A stretch of DNA of 64,000 nucleotides from Mangrovibacterium lignilyticum (GTDB lineage Bacteria > Bacteroidota > Bacteroidia > Bacteroidales > Prolixibacteraceae). The stretch covers positions 135,425-199,424 of the forward strand of contig NZ_WKLH01000004.1 in the NCBI RefSeq assembly GCF_010882175.1. Direction: 5' to 3'. Made by a program: the position numbers and the translations under genes. Positions 1-9,368 of this stretch are shown piece after piece. Position 1 is the stretch's first letter. The number at the start of each line of letters is the position of its first letter. The notes below the pieces were generated by a model. That model ran no database searches, was not told where the DNA came from, and saw only the letters and a list, made by a program, of their open reading frames with translations.

Positions 1-1945
1 ACATTAATTTGTTCGCAGCCGGACAATTTCGTTTGTGTATAACAACATGGTTATTAGAGGTAAGATAGCCCAGAACATTGTCTCCGGGAATGGGCTGACA
101 ACATTTAGCCAACGAGTAGTTGGTCTCTTCCGGGTTTTCTTTCAAAATAAAGGTCGTCTTCTTATCTATTTTCTTATCCGGAAGTTCCAAATCCAATTCG
201 TCATCTGCGTTCTTTTTACCGAACGATAAGTTCCAGTATCGGGCAAGTTTATTTTGACGTCTGGTCTTCAGGATATTTGCAATGTCTTCAATATCGATAA
301 AGCCCATGCCAACCTGTGCGTACAATTGATCTTTGTTGGAAAGATTATAGTAGGCCGTTAATTTTTTCAGGGTATCTGAAGTTGGCTTGATGTTAAATTC
401 TTTCAGCTTTTCCTCGATCAAGTCCCGGCCTTGCTCAAAGTGATGTTTTTTATTGGTTTTAAAAGCTTGTTTGACTTTCGATTTGGCCTTCGCTGTTGTA
501 ATGAACTTCAGCCACTCGATATCGGGCTTTTGAGACTTGGACGTTAATATCTCGATTTGATCGCCGCTTTCAATGACGTGGCTCACCGGCACTAACTTGT
601 GATTAATTTTCGCCCCGATACAGTGGTTTCCCAGGTCGGTGTGAATTTCGTATGCAAAATCGATAACGGTAGCACCTTTCGGCAGGTTGACCATTTTCCC
701 TTTTGGCGTGAAAATAACGATCTCTGATGAGTAGAGATTCATCTTAAACTCGTCGAGAAATTCCAGCGCATCGGACTCTGGATTTTGAAGCAACTCCCTG
801 ATTTTCTCGAGCCAACGGTCTAATTCGGTTTCAGGCGATAGTTCTCCTTTATATTTGTAATGAGCTGCAAATCCGCGTTCTGCAATTGCATCCATTCTTT
901 CCGTGCGAATTTGCACTTCAACCCATTTCCCGGCAGGCCCCATAACAGTAACATGCAGTGCTTCGTAACCGTTTGCTTTTGGAATGGTTATCCAGTCCCG
1001 AATTCGATCCGGTTTAGGCTTGTAAATGTCTGTTATTAATGAGAGAATGTCGAATGACTGTCTTTTTTCGGAAACATTTTCCTTCGGGGTGAATACAATC
1101 CGAATCGCCAGCAAGTCGTAAATTTCATCGAAGGAGACTCCCTTGGTCTGCATTTTATTCCAAATGGAATAAATTGATTTCAACCGGCCAGAGATGTTGA
1201 ACTGAATCCCTTCGCTGCTCAGCTCTTCCTTTATCGGTTTGATGAATTGATTAACCAGGTAGTCCCGTCTTTCTTTTTGGCTGTGGAGCCTAAACTTAAT
1301 TAAGTTGTAGGTTTCGGGTTGCTTGTACTTCAAGCTTAAGTCTTCGAGCTCGGTTTTTATCGCATACAATCCAAGACGGTGAGCCAGAGGTGCAAAAATA
1401 TAGAGCGTTTCAGCAGCTATTTTCAGTTGTTTGTGCGGAGCCATGCTTTCCAACGTTCGCATGTTATGCAGGCGGTCGGCAAGCTTGATCAAAATTACAC
1501 GAACATCGTCCGATAGTGTCATTAACATTTTGCGGAAGTTCGTGGCTTGTTTCGAGTCGTGCTGAGCGGTAAACTCATCGGAAAGTTTGGTTAAGCCATC
1601 CACAATACGGGCTACTTTGGCACCAAACAGATTTTCCATGTCTGTGAGCGTGTAGTCGGTGTCTTCAACAACATCGTGTAAAATAGCTGCGATGATCGAA
1701 GTTACACCAAGGCCTATTTCGCTGGAAACGATGTTGGCAACGGCAATCGGGTGGATGATATAAGGTTCTCCGGACTTGCGCTTAACTCCGGCGTGGGCAT
1801 TGTTGGCAAATTCAAAAGCCTTTCGAATGCGTTCTCTCCCTTCTTCTGAAATACGCTGATCAAACGAACGATACAAGTCGTCGTAGTAATCGGCGATGAG
1901 TCGCTGGTCTGCTTTTGTCTGTAATTTGCTAATCCCTTCCTCCAT
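1..1945 (-). CDS. RelA/SpoT-type (p)ppGpp synthetase/hydrolase, C-terminus cut by window edge
   Basis: The minus strand is open from an ATG at 1943-1945 to the window edge, about 648 codons, so the C-terminal end is missing. An HD hydrolase motif (ILHDVVEDTD) falls near residues 88-97, with the second HD-domain segment KLADRLHNMRT near 155-165. The synthetase region carries GRLKSIYSIWNKM and EVQIRTERMDAIAE followed by AHYKYKG. A TGS domain begins at IVIFTPKGKMVNLPKGAT, and the last visible part shows the CCQPIPGD cysteine motif of the C-terminal zinc-finger/ACT region. In the Rsh family this enzyme makes and degrades the stringent-response alarmone in the cytoplasm. The intact HD motif suggests a bifunctional enzyme, which is inferred rather than shown. 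No start other than this ATG is needed. Confidence 0.95.
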   Translation of the reverse strand, partial: MEEGISKLQTKADQRLIADYYDDLYRSFDQRISEEGRERIRKAFEFANNAHAGVKRKSGEPYIIHPIAVANIVSSEIGLGVTSIIAAILHDVVEDTDYTLTDMENLFGAKVARIVDGLTKLSDEFTAQHDSKQATNFRKMLMTLSDDVRVILIKLADRLHNMRTLESMAPHKQLKIAAETLYIFAPLAHRLGLYAIKTELEDLSLKYKQPETYNLIKFRLHSQKERRDYLVNQFIKPIKEELSSEGIQFNISGRLKSIYSIWNKMQTKGVSFDEIYDLLAIRIVFTPKENVSEKRQSFDILSLITDIYKPKPDRIRDWITIPKANGYEALHVTVMGPAGKWVEVQIRTERMDAIAERGFAAHYKYKGELSPETELDRWLEKIRELLQNPESDALEFLDEFKMNLYSSEIVIFTPKGKMVNLPKGATVIDFAYEIHTDLGNHCIGAKINHKLVPVSHVIESGDQIEILTSKSQKPDIEWLKFITTAKAKSKVKQAFKTNKKHHFEQGRDLIEEKLKEFNIKPTSDTLKKLTAYYNLSNKDQLYAQVGMGFIDIEDIANILKTRRQNKLARYWNLSFGKKNADDELDLELPDKKIDKKTTFILKENPEETNYSLAKCCQPIPGDNVLGYLTSNNHVVIHKRNCPAANKLM

Positions 1946-2121
1946 AAAATTGCTCCGGAAAATTTATTGTAATGGGTAAATATATATTTTTAACCTACAT
2001 GGAGGTTTTAAATGCTTAAGGTACTTTATGAAAATTCACCAATCTTTAATATGAATAAACGTTTTACCCAGCTGTATTTGTTCAAAAACGAAAGCGATAA
2101 TTAATTACTCGAAATAAATGC

Positions 2122-3276
2122 TCAGGCTTTTGTCGGAATGTTTTCGGCGACCTGCATAAATGCTTTGACCATATTTTCCCATGAGAACTTCTTCTTTTCT
2201 TCTTTAATGTTTACTTCGAATGTCGATTTTCGGTTATTTGCATAAAAGTCAACCAGGGCATCGGCAATTTCCAGTTCATTGGGTTCGGTAACATAGCCAA
2301 TCACATTATGGGGGATAATCTCAGCAAGGCCTCCTACATTTGTTACCAGCATCGGTTTCTCAAAATGGTAGCCAATTTGGGTAACACCACTTTGGGTGGC
2401 GCTTTTGTATGGTTGAACAACAATATCGCATGCTCCAAAGTAGCGGGTGACATGTTTTTCAGCGATGAACTCTGTCCGAAGAATAACGCGATCTGTCAGC
2501 TGTAGCTTTTTGATCAGTTCGAGGTATGGTTCCGGTTTGGTGTAAAACTCGCCGGCTACGATCAATTTTACCGGGTAATTTTTTAGCCGCTTGTCGGCAA
2601 AGGCTTTCAACAGCAGATCAAGTCCTTTGTATTCCCGAATAAATCCGAAGAATAAAAGATAATTTGTGTCTCGATCGAGTCCGAGTAGGCTTTTAGCTTC
2701 CAAAATATCAGTTTTTGGACCGTAGTTGTCGTACAAAGGGTGAGAACACAAGGCACGTGGCAATCCGTCGTGGAACTGGTCAATATCGTCTAAAACAGAC
2801 TGAGACATGGCAACCATTCCATCAATGCTATTCATGAAATAATTGGTCAGGAGTTGGTCGCCGGGGCGTTTTTCGTGGGGAATGATATTGTCGGCCAGGC
2901 AGATGACCTTGGTGTGCTTATTTGATCGAACCAAGCGGCAAATACTCCCTAATGCCGGTGCCATAAAAGGCAACCAGTAGCGGATCATTAAAATGTCCGG
3001 TTTCTCTTTTTTGATACGCTTTCCGACGCTAAGCCAGTTAACAGGGTTGATTGAGTTGACGGTTCGCTGAATCGAAAGGTGATCCGGTTCCGGACCATCG
3101 ACATATTGCGTTTTGCCCGGAAATAGCAAATTGGGGTATTGCAGGGTGAAGGTTTCTATGGACACCTGATGCCCCTGAGTCAGAAACTCCTTTGCCAGGC
3201 GTTCGTTGTAACTTGCCAAACCTCCCCGATACGGATATGCCGGCCCGATAATTTTAATGGTTTTTGATACAGTCAT
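2122..3276 (-). CDS. Glycosyltransferase, GT-B fold, GT4-like
   Basis: A 384-residue protein. The N-terminal Rossmann half opens with IIGPAYPYRGGLASYNERLAKE, the glycine-rich acceptor-side loop of GT4 enzymes. The C-terminal half has the strand LLFFGFIREYKGLDLLLKAF and the nucleotide-sugar binding stretch SGVTQIGYHFEKPMLVTNVG with downstream glutamates. There is no signal peptide or membrane segment, so it probably acts on the cytoplasmic face. Its start overlaps the stop of the upstream NUDIX gene by four bases (ATGA), so the two are translationally coupled. The sugar and acceptor cannot be read from sequence. The family call is firm; any pathway would be a guess because no polysaccharide cluster adjoins it. 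Confidence 0.88.
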   Translation of the reverse strand: MTVSKTIKIIGPAYPYRGGLASYNERLAKEFLTQGHQVSIETFTLQYPNLLFPGKTQYVDGPEPDHLSIQRTVNSINPVNWLSVGKRIKKEKPDILMIRYWLPFMAPALGSICRLVRSNKHTKVICLADNIIPHEKRPGDQLLTNYFMNSIDGMVAMSQSVLDDIDQFHDGLPRALCSHPLYDNYGPKTDILEAKSLLGLDRDTNYLLFFGFIREYKGLDLLLKAFADKRLKNYPVKLIVAGEFYTKPEPYLELIKKLQLTDRVILRTEFIAEKHVTRYFGACDIVVQPYKSATQSGVTQIGYHFEKPMLVTNVGGLAEIIPHNVIGYVTEPNELEIADALVDFYANNRKSTFEVNIKEEKKKFSWENMVKAFMQVAENIPTKA

Positions 3277-3737
3277 TGTTGAAATCTTTCTCGGAGTAAA
3301 TTTGCAACATGTTTATCAATTGGGAAAGTAAATTCCTCGGGATTTAATTTTTCAATTGACAGCCACCTGAATGATTGATTTCCATTCTGTCCGGGTTCAA
3401 AATCGAATGCCTTGTTGCTGATTTTGAAATTGACCGGTTCTTGTAGCTTTGCAAGGTAATAGATGCTGATGAGTTGGTGATCATCGAAGTACAACGCTTG
3501 TTGGAAAAATTCGGTGGTGTAAAAATGCTCAATATCGACGATTTCCTGTTGGCACTCCTCACGCATTTCCCGACGCAAACAATCAATTGTTCCTTCGCCA
3601 AAATCCAATCCACCTCCCGGAAATTTGGTCATGGAGGTGTCCAGCTGAAATTCGTCAGTGACAAGGACTTCGTTGTTATCGTTCAACAAAAGTCCGTAAA
3701 CACGAATATTGAAATGCTTAATTGGTTTGTTGGTCAT
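3273..3737 (-). CDS. NUDIX hydrolase
   Basis: The NUDIX box is clear: a GGGLDFGEG segment followed by REMREEC, matching G-x5-E-x7-R-E-U-x-E-E. These residues bind the divalent metal in enzymes that cleave nucleoside diphosphates linked to another group. An ATG at 3735-3737 starts MTNKPIKHFNIRVYG and is preferred; an in-frame ATG at 3758 would add seven residues and enlarge the overlap with miaA from 20 to 41 bases. It ends overlapping the glycosyltransferase start, so miaA, this gene and the glycosyltransferase read as one operon. The substrate is unknown; housecleaning of a nucleotide or nucleotide-sugar is only a possibility. Confidence 0.85.
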   Translation of the reverse strand: MTNKPIKHFNIRVYGLLLNDNNEVLVTDEFQLDTSMTKFPGGGLDFGEGTIDCLRREMREECQQEIVDIEHFYTTEFFQQALYFDDHQLISIYYLAKLQEPVNFKISNKAFDFEPGQNGNQSFRWLSIEKLNPEEFTFPIDKHVANLLRERFQQ

Positions 3738-4641
3738 CCCTGCAATTTTGTTCTTCAATGAAACGAATGATTGCTTCAGCTTGTTCTGGATTGAACCAGT
3801 TAATTTCAGAATCGCGGCGGAACCAGCTTAATTGCTTTTTGGCATAGCGGCGTGAATTCCGTTTGATCAATTCTATGGCTTTATCCCGATCAATTTCTCC
3901 TTCAAAAAAGGCGAATAATTCTTTATACCCAACTGTGTTTAACGAGTTTAAATGATGAAATTCGAATACGCTTCGAGCTTCTTCTTCAAGCCCCATTTCC
4001 ATCATTTTGTCTACCCGCAGGTTGATCCGATCGTAAAGTTCTTCACGATCACGAGTCAGGCCTATTTTTATAATTCGAAACGGGCGCTCTTTTTTCTGCT
4101 CCGTACGCATCGAAGAATAGGCTCTTCCGCTTGTCAGGCAGATTTCGAGGGCATGTAAAATTCGTTTGGGATTTTTCAGATCAACTTTATCGTAGTATGC
4201 CGGGTCGAGTTGTTTCAATTGCAAACGCATGTGTTCCAGTCCTTTTTCTTTAAATTCCTGAACCAGTTGTGTGCGAACTTGGGGATCTGTATCCGGGATG
4301 TCGTCAATGCCATTGCAAAGGGTATCAATGTATAACATGGATCCTCCGGTCACGACTAGAGTGTCCTTTGAATTGAAACGATCCTCAATTATTGCGAGTG
4401 CTTCTTTTTCGAACAGGGCAGCGCTGTAATAATCCTGTATCGAGTGATGGTGAATGAGGTGGTGTGTTACCTTATTTAGATCTTCGGAGGGAGGAACAGC
4501 AGTTCCGATGGACAGCTCTTTGTAGATTTGCCGGGAATCGGCAGAGATAATTTCGGTGTTGAAGTGTTGTGCAATTTGAATGGATAAATCGCTTTTGCCG
4601 ATACCTGTTGGCCCCAATACAACAATTACTGTCTTGCTCAT
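3718..4641 (-). CDS. miaA: tRNA dimethylallyltransferase MiaA
   Basis: A 307-residue protein of normal MiaA length. It has the P-loop GPTGIGKSDLSIQ near residues 9-21, the SADSRQIYKELSIGTA motif near 35-50 and VTGGSMLYIDTLCNGIDDIP near 100. The later segment LTRDREELYDRINLRVDKMM is also typical. The family transfers a dimethylallyl group to N6 of A37 in tRNAs reading UNN codons, the first step towards ms2i6A. It heads a probable three-gene run with the NUDIX and glycosyltransferase genes, with overlapping ends. The start is the first ATG after a short AT-rich gap from the upstream gene's terminator. Confidence 0.96.
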   Translation of the reverse strand: MSKTVIVVLGPTGIGKSDLSIQIAQHFNTEIISADSRQIYKELSIGTAVPPSEDLNKVTHHLIHHHSIQDYYSAALFEKEALAIIEDRFNSKDTLVVTGGSMLYIDTLCNGIDDIPDTDPQVRTQLVQEFKEKGLEHMRLQLKQLDPAYYDKVDLKNPKRILHALEICLTSGRAYSSMRTEQKKERPFRIIKIGLTRDREELYDRINLRVDKMMEMGLEEEARSVFEFHHLNSLNTVGYKELFAFFEGEIDRDKAIELIKRNSRRYAKKQLSWFRRDSEINWFNPEQAEAIIRFIEEQNCRDDQQTN

Positions 4642-4680
4642 TTAATTTTTCTTGGAGCGCAAAGGTAGAGCTTTTTATGA

Positions 4681-4705
4681 AAAAAAGGAGGGCTAAAGCC
4701 CTCCT
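4681..4705 (-). terminator. Rho-independent terminator after the IS1096-TnpR-like gene
   Basis: GGAGGGC (4687-4693) pairs with GCCCTCC (4698-4704) around a four-base loop. On the minus strand the stem is followed by a run of T. The stem overlaps the stop codon of the gene at 4693-5220. Confidence 0.85.
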
Positions 4706-5220
4706 GTGAGATCCTCCATTTCACCAAAAATTTCGGTATAATCATCCAGATCACCATAATCCAGACATTCTTCCTGGTTTTTTACTTCTGACTCCTGCGT
4801 CAAGAGTTCTTCCTCTTCTAACAATTGAGAAGGAGCGTTACCCTTTTTGAAGGTAACGGAAGGTTCTGATAGACTTTTTCCCATAAAAATTAGCGTTAAT
4901 TCAATAAAAAATAATCTGTCCATGAAAAAATCGAAAACATAAAGCATTTTCTGATTTTCGTGATTCAATAGCGCTTGAAGTGGAGTTCGTTTCATGATGA
5001 ATTGATTTATTCCATCAAACCCCAAATCAAGTTGAGTTATTTCTATTTGCCTTCCGCATTTGGTTCCCGCAATAAAAAAAGATGCTAATTGATCGGGATT
5101 GAATCCACATGCTTGCTGAATGCAAATATGAAGATCAGCAAATGTGTGCTTGCCGTCGAGCTCGACGATAAGTATATAATCTGGTATTTCAGTGGTTGTA
5201 ATTTTGAACTGGTAGACCAT
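4693..5220 (-). CDS. Small IS1096-TnpR / pRiA4b ORF-3-like protein
   Basis: A 175-residue soluble protein. The N-terminal 130 residues resemble the plasmid pRiA4b ORF-3-like (IS1096 TnpR passenger) family as found in Bacteroidota: a short beta start YQFKITTTEIPDY, then FADLHICIQQACGF, SFFIAGTKCGRQIEIT and a YVFDFFMDRLFFIEL segment. The last 40 residues are strongly acidic (LEEEELL to the C-terminus). In this phylum the family is chromosomal and found without transposon genes, and no transposase is present here. Its function is unknown. It stands alone between the miaA operon and the divergent ABC permease, with its own terminator. Confidence 0.75.
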   Translation of the reverse strand: MVYQFKITTTEIPDYILIVELDGKHTFADLHICIQQACGFNPDQLASFFIAGTKCGRQIEITQLDLGFDGINQFIMKRTPLQALLNHENQKMLYVFDFFMDRLFFIELTLIFMGKSLSEPSVTFKKGNAPSQLLEEEELLTQESEVKNQEECLDYGDLDDYTEIFGEMEDLTGGL

Positions 5221-5597
5221 TTGTTTTAATTGTAATTTGAAAGTTTCTTGTCAGTTTATCTTTCATTTTTGCACACAGCTGAGTTTAACGCTGATGGTTT
5301 TAAAAAGGTTAGGTAATAAATGTTAAAAAATATTAACTCGGATTATTGTAGGTTTAACAGTTTGGTAATGCGTTTGTTATGTGTTTGTTTTTTATCAACA
5401 AATTGCGTTGAATAGCTGATTTTCGTTATCATATACTTCCGGCGGACTCCAATTTTACCTGACAGAATGACCGTTGTTCATTGCATTTTAAACTGTATTC
5501 TAGTGGCTATTTCCCAATTTTGTAATTACTTTCGCAAGTGTTCGTTTTGGCTATTACGTATTTGTTTTGAACGTATTTAACTTTAGCTCGACAGTTT
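5221..5597. other. Divergent AT-rich intergenic region
   Basis: 377 bases separate the divergent genes at 4693-5220 and 5598-6845. No ORF with coding character, hairpin or convincing promoter pair was found. Promoters for both flanking genes presumably lie here, but no clean -33/-7 pair could be fixed. Confidence 0.4.
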
Positions 5598-6845
5598 ATG
5601 CGATTTAGTACACTCTTCTACGAAAACCTTCGAATAGCACTTCATTCGATTCGGGCAAACTTGCTGCGGACGATTCTTACAGTGCTAATCATTGCTGTTG
5701 GAATTACGGCCTTGGTTGGCATTTTAACAGCGATCGACTCTATTAAAGGTTCTATAACGAAAGAATTCACGTTTATGGGAGCGAATACTTTTACCATTAC
5801 TTCGAGGGGGATGCGGATTCAGGTAGGGAATAATCGAATCCGGACTAAAAATTACAGCTATATTAACTATTACCAGGCGAGAGAATTTAAGGAACGTTTC
5901 GATTTTCCTGCTTTAACGTCAATTTCGGTTAGAGGTAGTGGAACGGCAACAGTAAAATTCGGTAATAAGAAATCGAATCCGAATGTTTCGGTAACTGGCG
6001 TTGATGAAAATTATATCTATACGTCAGGGTTTGAACTTGAAAAAGGGCGGAATATATCGAAGCAGGATTTAGATGCCGGGTTAAACGTTGCTCTTATTGG
6101 CGATGGTTTGGTCAGGCGGTTATTTGATAAGAATGAAGATCCGGTTGGCAAAGAGATTCGTGTGGGTGGCGGACGTTATCTGGTGGTTGGTACATTGGCA
6201 GCAAAAGGCGGTGGTTTTGGCGGTGGGGGAGATGAGATGTGTTTGTTGCCTTACTCCAATGTTCGTTCGTATTTTTCGCGCCCTCAAATGAATTTTAACG
6301 TTCAGGTGAAATGCGACGATCCGAGGCTGCTCGAAGCAGCGATTGGTGAAAGTGAGGGTTTGTTTCGGATTATCCGGGGCTTAAATCCGCAGGATGAATC
6401 TGATTTCAATATCGATAAAAGTGATAATCTGGTACAAATGCTACTCGATAATATTGGCAAAATTACAATGGTTGCTACAGTTATTGGCTTTATTACCTTG
6501 TTAGGCGCTGCCATCGGTTTAATGAATATCATGCTGGTCTCGGTTACAGAACGTACCAGAGAGATTGGAGTACGCAAAGCGATTGGCGCCAACGCCCGAT
6601 TAATTCGTCAGCAATTTCTGATCGAAGCCGTGGTGATTGGCCAAATTGGTGGCGCTTTAGGGATTGTCTTAGGGATATTAACCGGTAATATTGTGTCTGT
6701 TTTTATCGGAAGTAATTTTATTGTGCCTTGGTTTTGGATCTTCAGTGGCGTGTTGATTTGTTTCGGTGTAGGCATTGTTTCCGGCTATTATCCGGCTCAA
6801 AAGGCTTCTCGTCTCGATCCTATAGAGAGTTTGCGTTATGAATAA
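5598..6845 (+). CDS. ABC transporter permease, MacB/FtsX type
   Basis: A 415-residue membrane protein. One hydrophobic helix near residues 20-44 ([20 protein letters not shown]) is followed by a periplasmic MacB-type core of about 240 residues. Three C-terminal helices lie near 290-315, 340-365 and 375-400, containing the FtsX-like signature [20 protein letters not shown]. It ends [19 protein letters not shown], the usual tail of MacB permeases. Such proteins work with an ABC ATPase in lipoprotein handling, export or mechanotransmission. No ATPase or membrane-fusion gene adjoins it, so the partner must be encoded elsewhere. A glycine-rich stretch near residues 208-214 is a loop of no known role. 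Confidence 0.9.
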   Translation: MRFSTLFYENLRIALHSIRANLLRTILTVLIIAVGITALVGILTAIDSIKGSITKEFTFMGANTFTITSRGMRIQVGNNRIRTKNYSYINYYQAREFKERFDFPALTSISVRGSGTATVKFGNKKSNPNVSVTGVDENYIYTSGFELEKGRNISKQDLDAGLNVALIGDGLVRRLFDKNEDPVGKEIRVGGGRYLVVGTLAAKGGGFGGGGDEMCLLPYSNVRSYFSRPQMNFNVQVKCDDPRLLEAAIGESEGLFRIIRGLNPQDESDFNIDKSDNLVQMLLDNIGKITMVATVIGFITLLGAAIGLMNIMLVSVTERTREIGVRKAIGANARLIRQQFLIEAVVIGQIGGALGIVLGILTGNIVSVFIGSNFIVPWFWIFSGVLICFGVGIVSGYYPAQKASRLDPIESLRYE

Positions 6846-7034
6846 AGGAGTGGTTTGCTGCGGTTGCTTCGGCAGTGCACTATTTTAGTCTTACCTGTTT
6901 CGGGTTTTCCCTTTGGTTTTTGAGTCAAAATGTCGAGCTTCTTTGTGCGCGGAAATATCTGGCGGGGGATATTTCCATTGTTGGGTTATTTTGTTTTTCA
7001 ATATAAATACGAGAGTTGATTGATGTTTTTATAA

Positions 7035-7065
7035 AAAAGAAAGGGCACCCGATTGGATGCCCTTT
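7035..7065 (-). terminator. Terminator after gapA
   Basis: AAAGGGCA (7040-7047) pairs perfectly with TGCCCTTT (7058-7065). On the minus strand it is followed by CTTTTTTAT. It lies 23 bases beyond the gapA stop codon. Confidence 0.88.
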
Positions 7066-7087
7066 AATATTATATCTGGTTTCAGAA

Positions 7088-8143
<1,056 letters not shown>

Positions 8144-8162
8144 TCATTTTTTAAAAGCCACA

Positions 8163-8193
8163 CAAAATAACGAACTAAATTCAACATGGTCAA
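8163..8193 (-). promoter_or_regulatory. Putative gapA promoter (Bacteroidota type)
   Basis: On the minus strand a TTG (8191-8193) is followed after 21 bases by TATTTTG (8163-8169), close to the -33/-7 pattern of the phylum. It would give a 5' UTR of about 60 bases ahead of gapA. Confidence 0.5.
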
Positions 8194-8601
8194 GTTTTTT
8201 AATTTCCTTTTGCCCTTTTTAAGGCTCAGTTTAAAATTTAGTTAATGTTGGTGTGGACAGTTATTTTTGTACTTTGGTTAATTGTCTAATGTTTAATGAA
8301 GTAGCTGTTTTTTGCCTGTTTCTCTATTGCAGGACTATATATTAATAATATAAGAGGTGATATTGCGTCTGTTTTTGGTGATGGAACAAGGGGCCTGTTT
8401 CCTTAATACGGTGTTATATACCCGAAGAAGCGCTTTATGGTTACGTGTGGTGTTGTTTTAGGAAGACAACAGAACCAATTCAGAAATTTTCTAAATAGTT
8501 TTGGAGTCAAAGATGTGGGTTCAGAGTCTCGGATGAGATCGTTTCTTGCTGCGAAGAGCCCGAATTTTGCGCGTTTAGCACGATATTTAATCCTGTTTAG
8601 T
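8194..8601. other. Gene-free stretch upstream of gapA
   Basis: About 400 bases with no ORF that looks coding on either strand. It lies between the gapA promoter region and the end of the small lipoprotein gene. No hairpin with a T-run and no known RNA fold were recognised. Confidence 0.4.
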
Positions 8602-8919
8602 TTAGTTTTTTAAACAAAAGATTGCAAATGAATAGGTGAAAGGTCTGTTTTGATAGCTGAAATGGTGTATTTGATCACCGCTTTTTAGGTATGTTAAATG
8701 GATATAATTATGTTTCGATTCGTGGTTTCCGAAGCGTTCTTTTCCAATGAAAATCTTCTGCTGTTGTGTTTTTGAGGTTGAAGAATAGGCTGGACATTCG
8801 CAAGTTTTACATCCGGAGTATAGAATTGAAATTAGAAATAGAAACAAGAACGCTTTAGCCTCTTTTTTTGTGATTGTTTGTTTGATGATATGTCGATTTG
8901 TTGTTCTTTCTGATTGCAT
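8602..8919 (-). CDS. Small putative lipoprotein
   Basis: A 105-residue ORF. A hydrophobic segment FLFLFLISILYSGC ends in a lipobox-like Cys near residue 37, followed by KTCECPAYS. A Cys-x-Cys-PAYS motif right after the lipid-attachment Cys recurs in small outer-membrane lipoproteins of Bacteroidota, which supports a real gene. The N-terminal extension before the hydrophobic segment is unusually long (about 22 residues), so the true start may be internal, although no Met offers itself. The C-terminal half has no recognisable domain. Function is unknown, and the gene could be degenerate. Confidence 0.45.
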   Translation of the reverse strand: MQSERTTNRHIIKQTITKKEAKAFLFLFLISILYSGCKTCECPAYSSTSKTQQQKIFIGKERFGNHESKHNYIHLTYLKSGDQIHHFSYQNRPFTYSFAIFCLKN

Positions 8920-9368
8920 AATGTCTCAGATAATTAATGTGTTATGAGTTATTTTGTTTTGCGAGGCCTTGCATTTCCAATGATTATGTTTGTTTTATCA
9001 TTGGGCCACAAGTTGTCATAAAATTAAACTACCAAATAGTAAAGTTTATTGCTACCCTTCACGTAAATTTTTATCCTGATTTGACTTTGTTGATCCCATG
9101 TCTCTATTTGTTATTACATAATGAAAATTATATATAAATAATTTGAAATTTAGATGAAACGCCTTTATTCGTAAGGGTTACAGGAGGTGAATTTATAAAA
9201 AATGTCATCAAAAATTAGTTGAAAACTATTGTTTGTTGAACAGAAATGTTTTAGGTTTGTATGAGTTTGACTATAGTGCGTAGCTTTCAACCTAAGCAAG
9301 TTGGAGCTGAGATTTTATAAACCTATTTAATTTTTCACCTTTTCCGGAGTAATATTAAATTGAATATT
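8920..9368. other. AT-rich intergenic region before the T9SS cargo gene
   Basis: About 450 bases between divergent genes, very AT-rich, with no supported ORF. A GGAG at 9346-9349 lies ahead of the downstream gene. No strong promoter pair or known RNA was identified. Confidence 0.4.

Noticed and set aside
4693-5220. Transposon remnant suggested by IS1096-TnpR similarity
   Set aside because: No transposase, inverted repeats or target duplication nearby; the family is a common chromosomal gene in this phylum.
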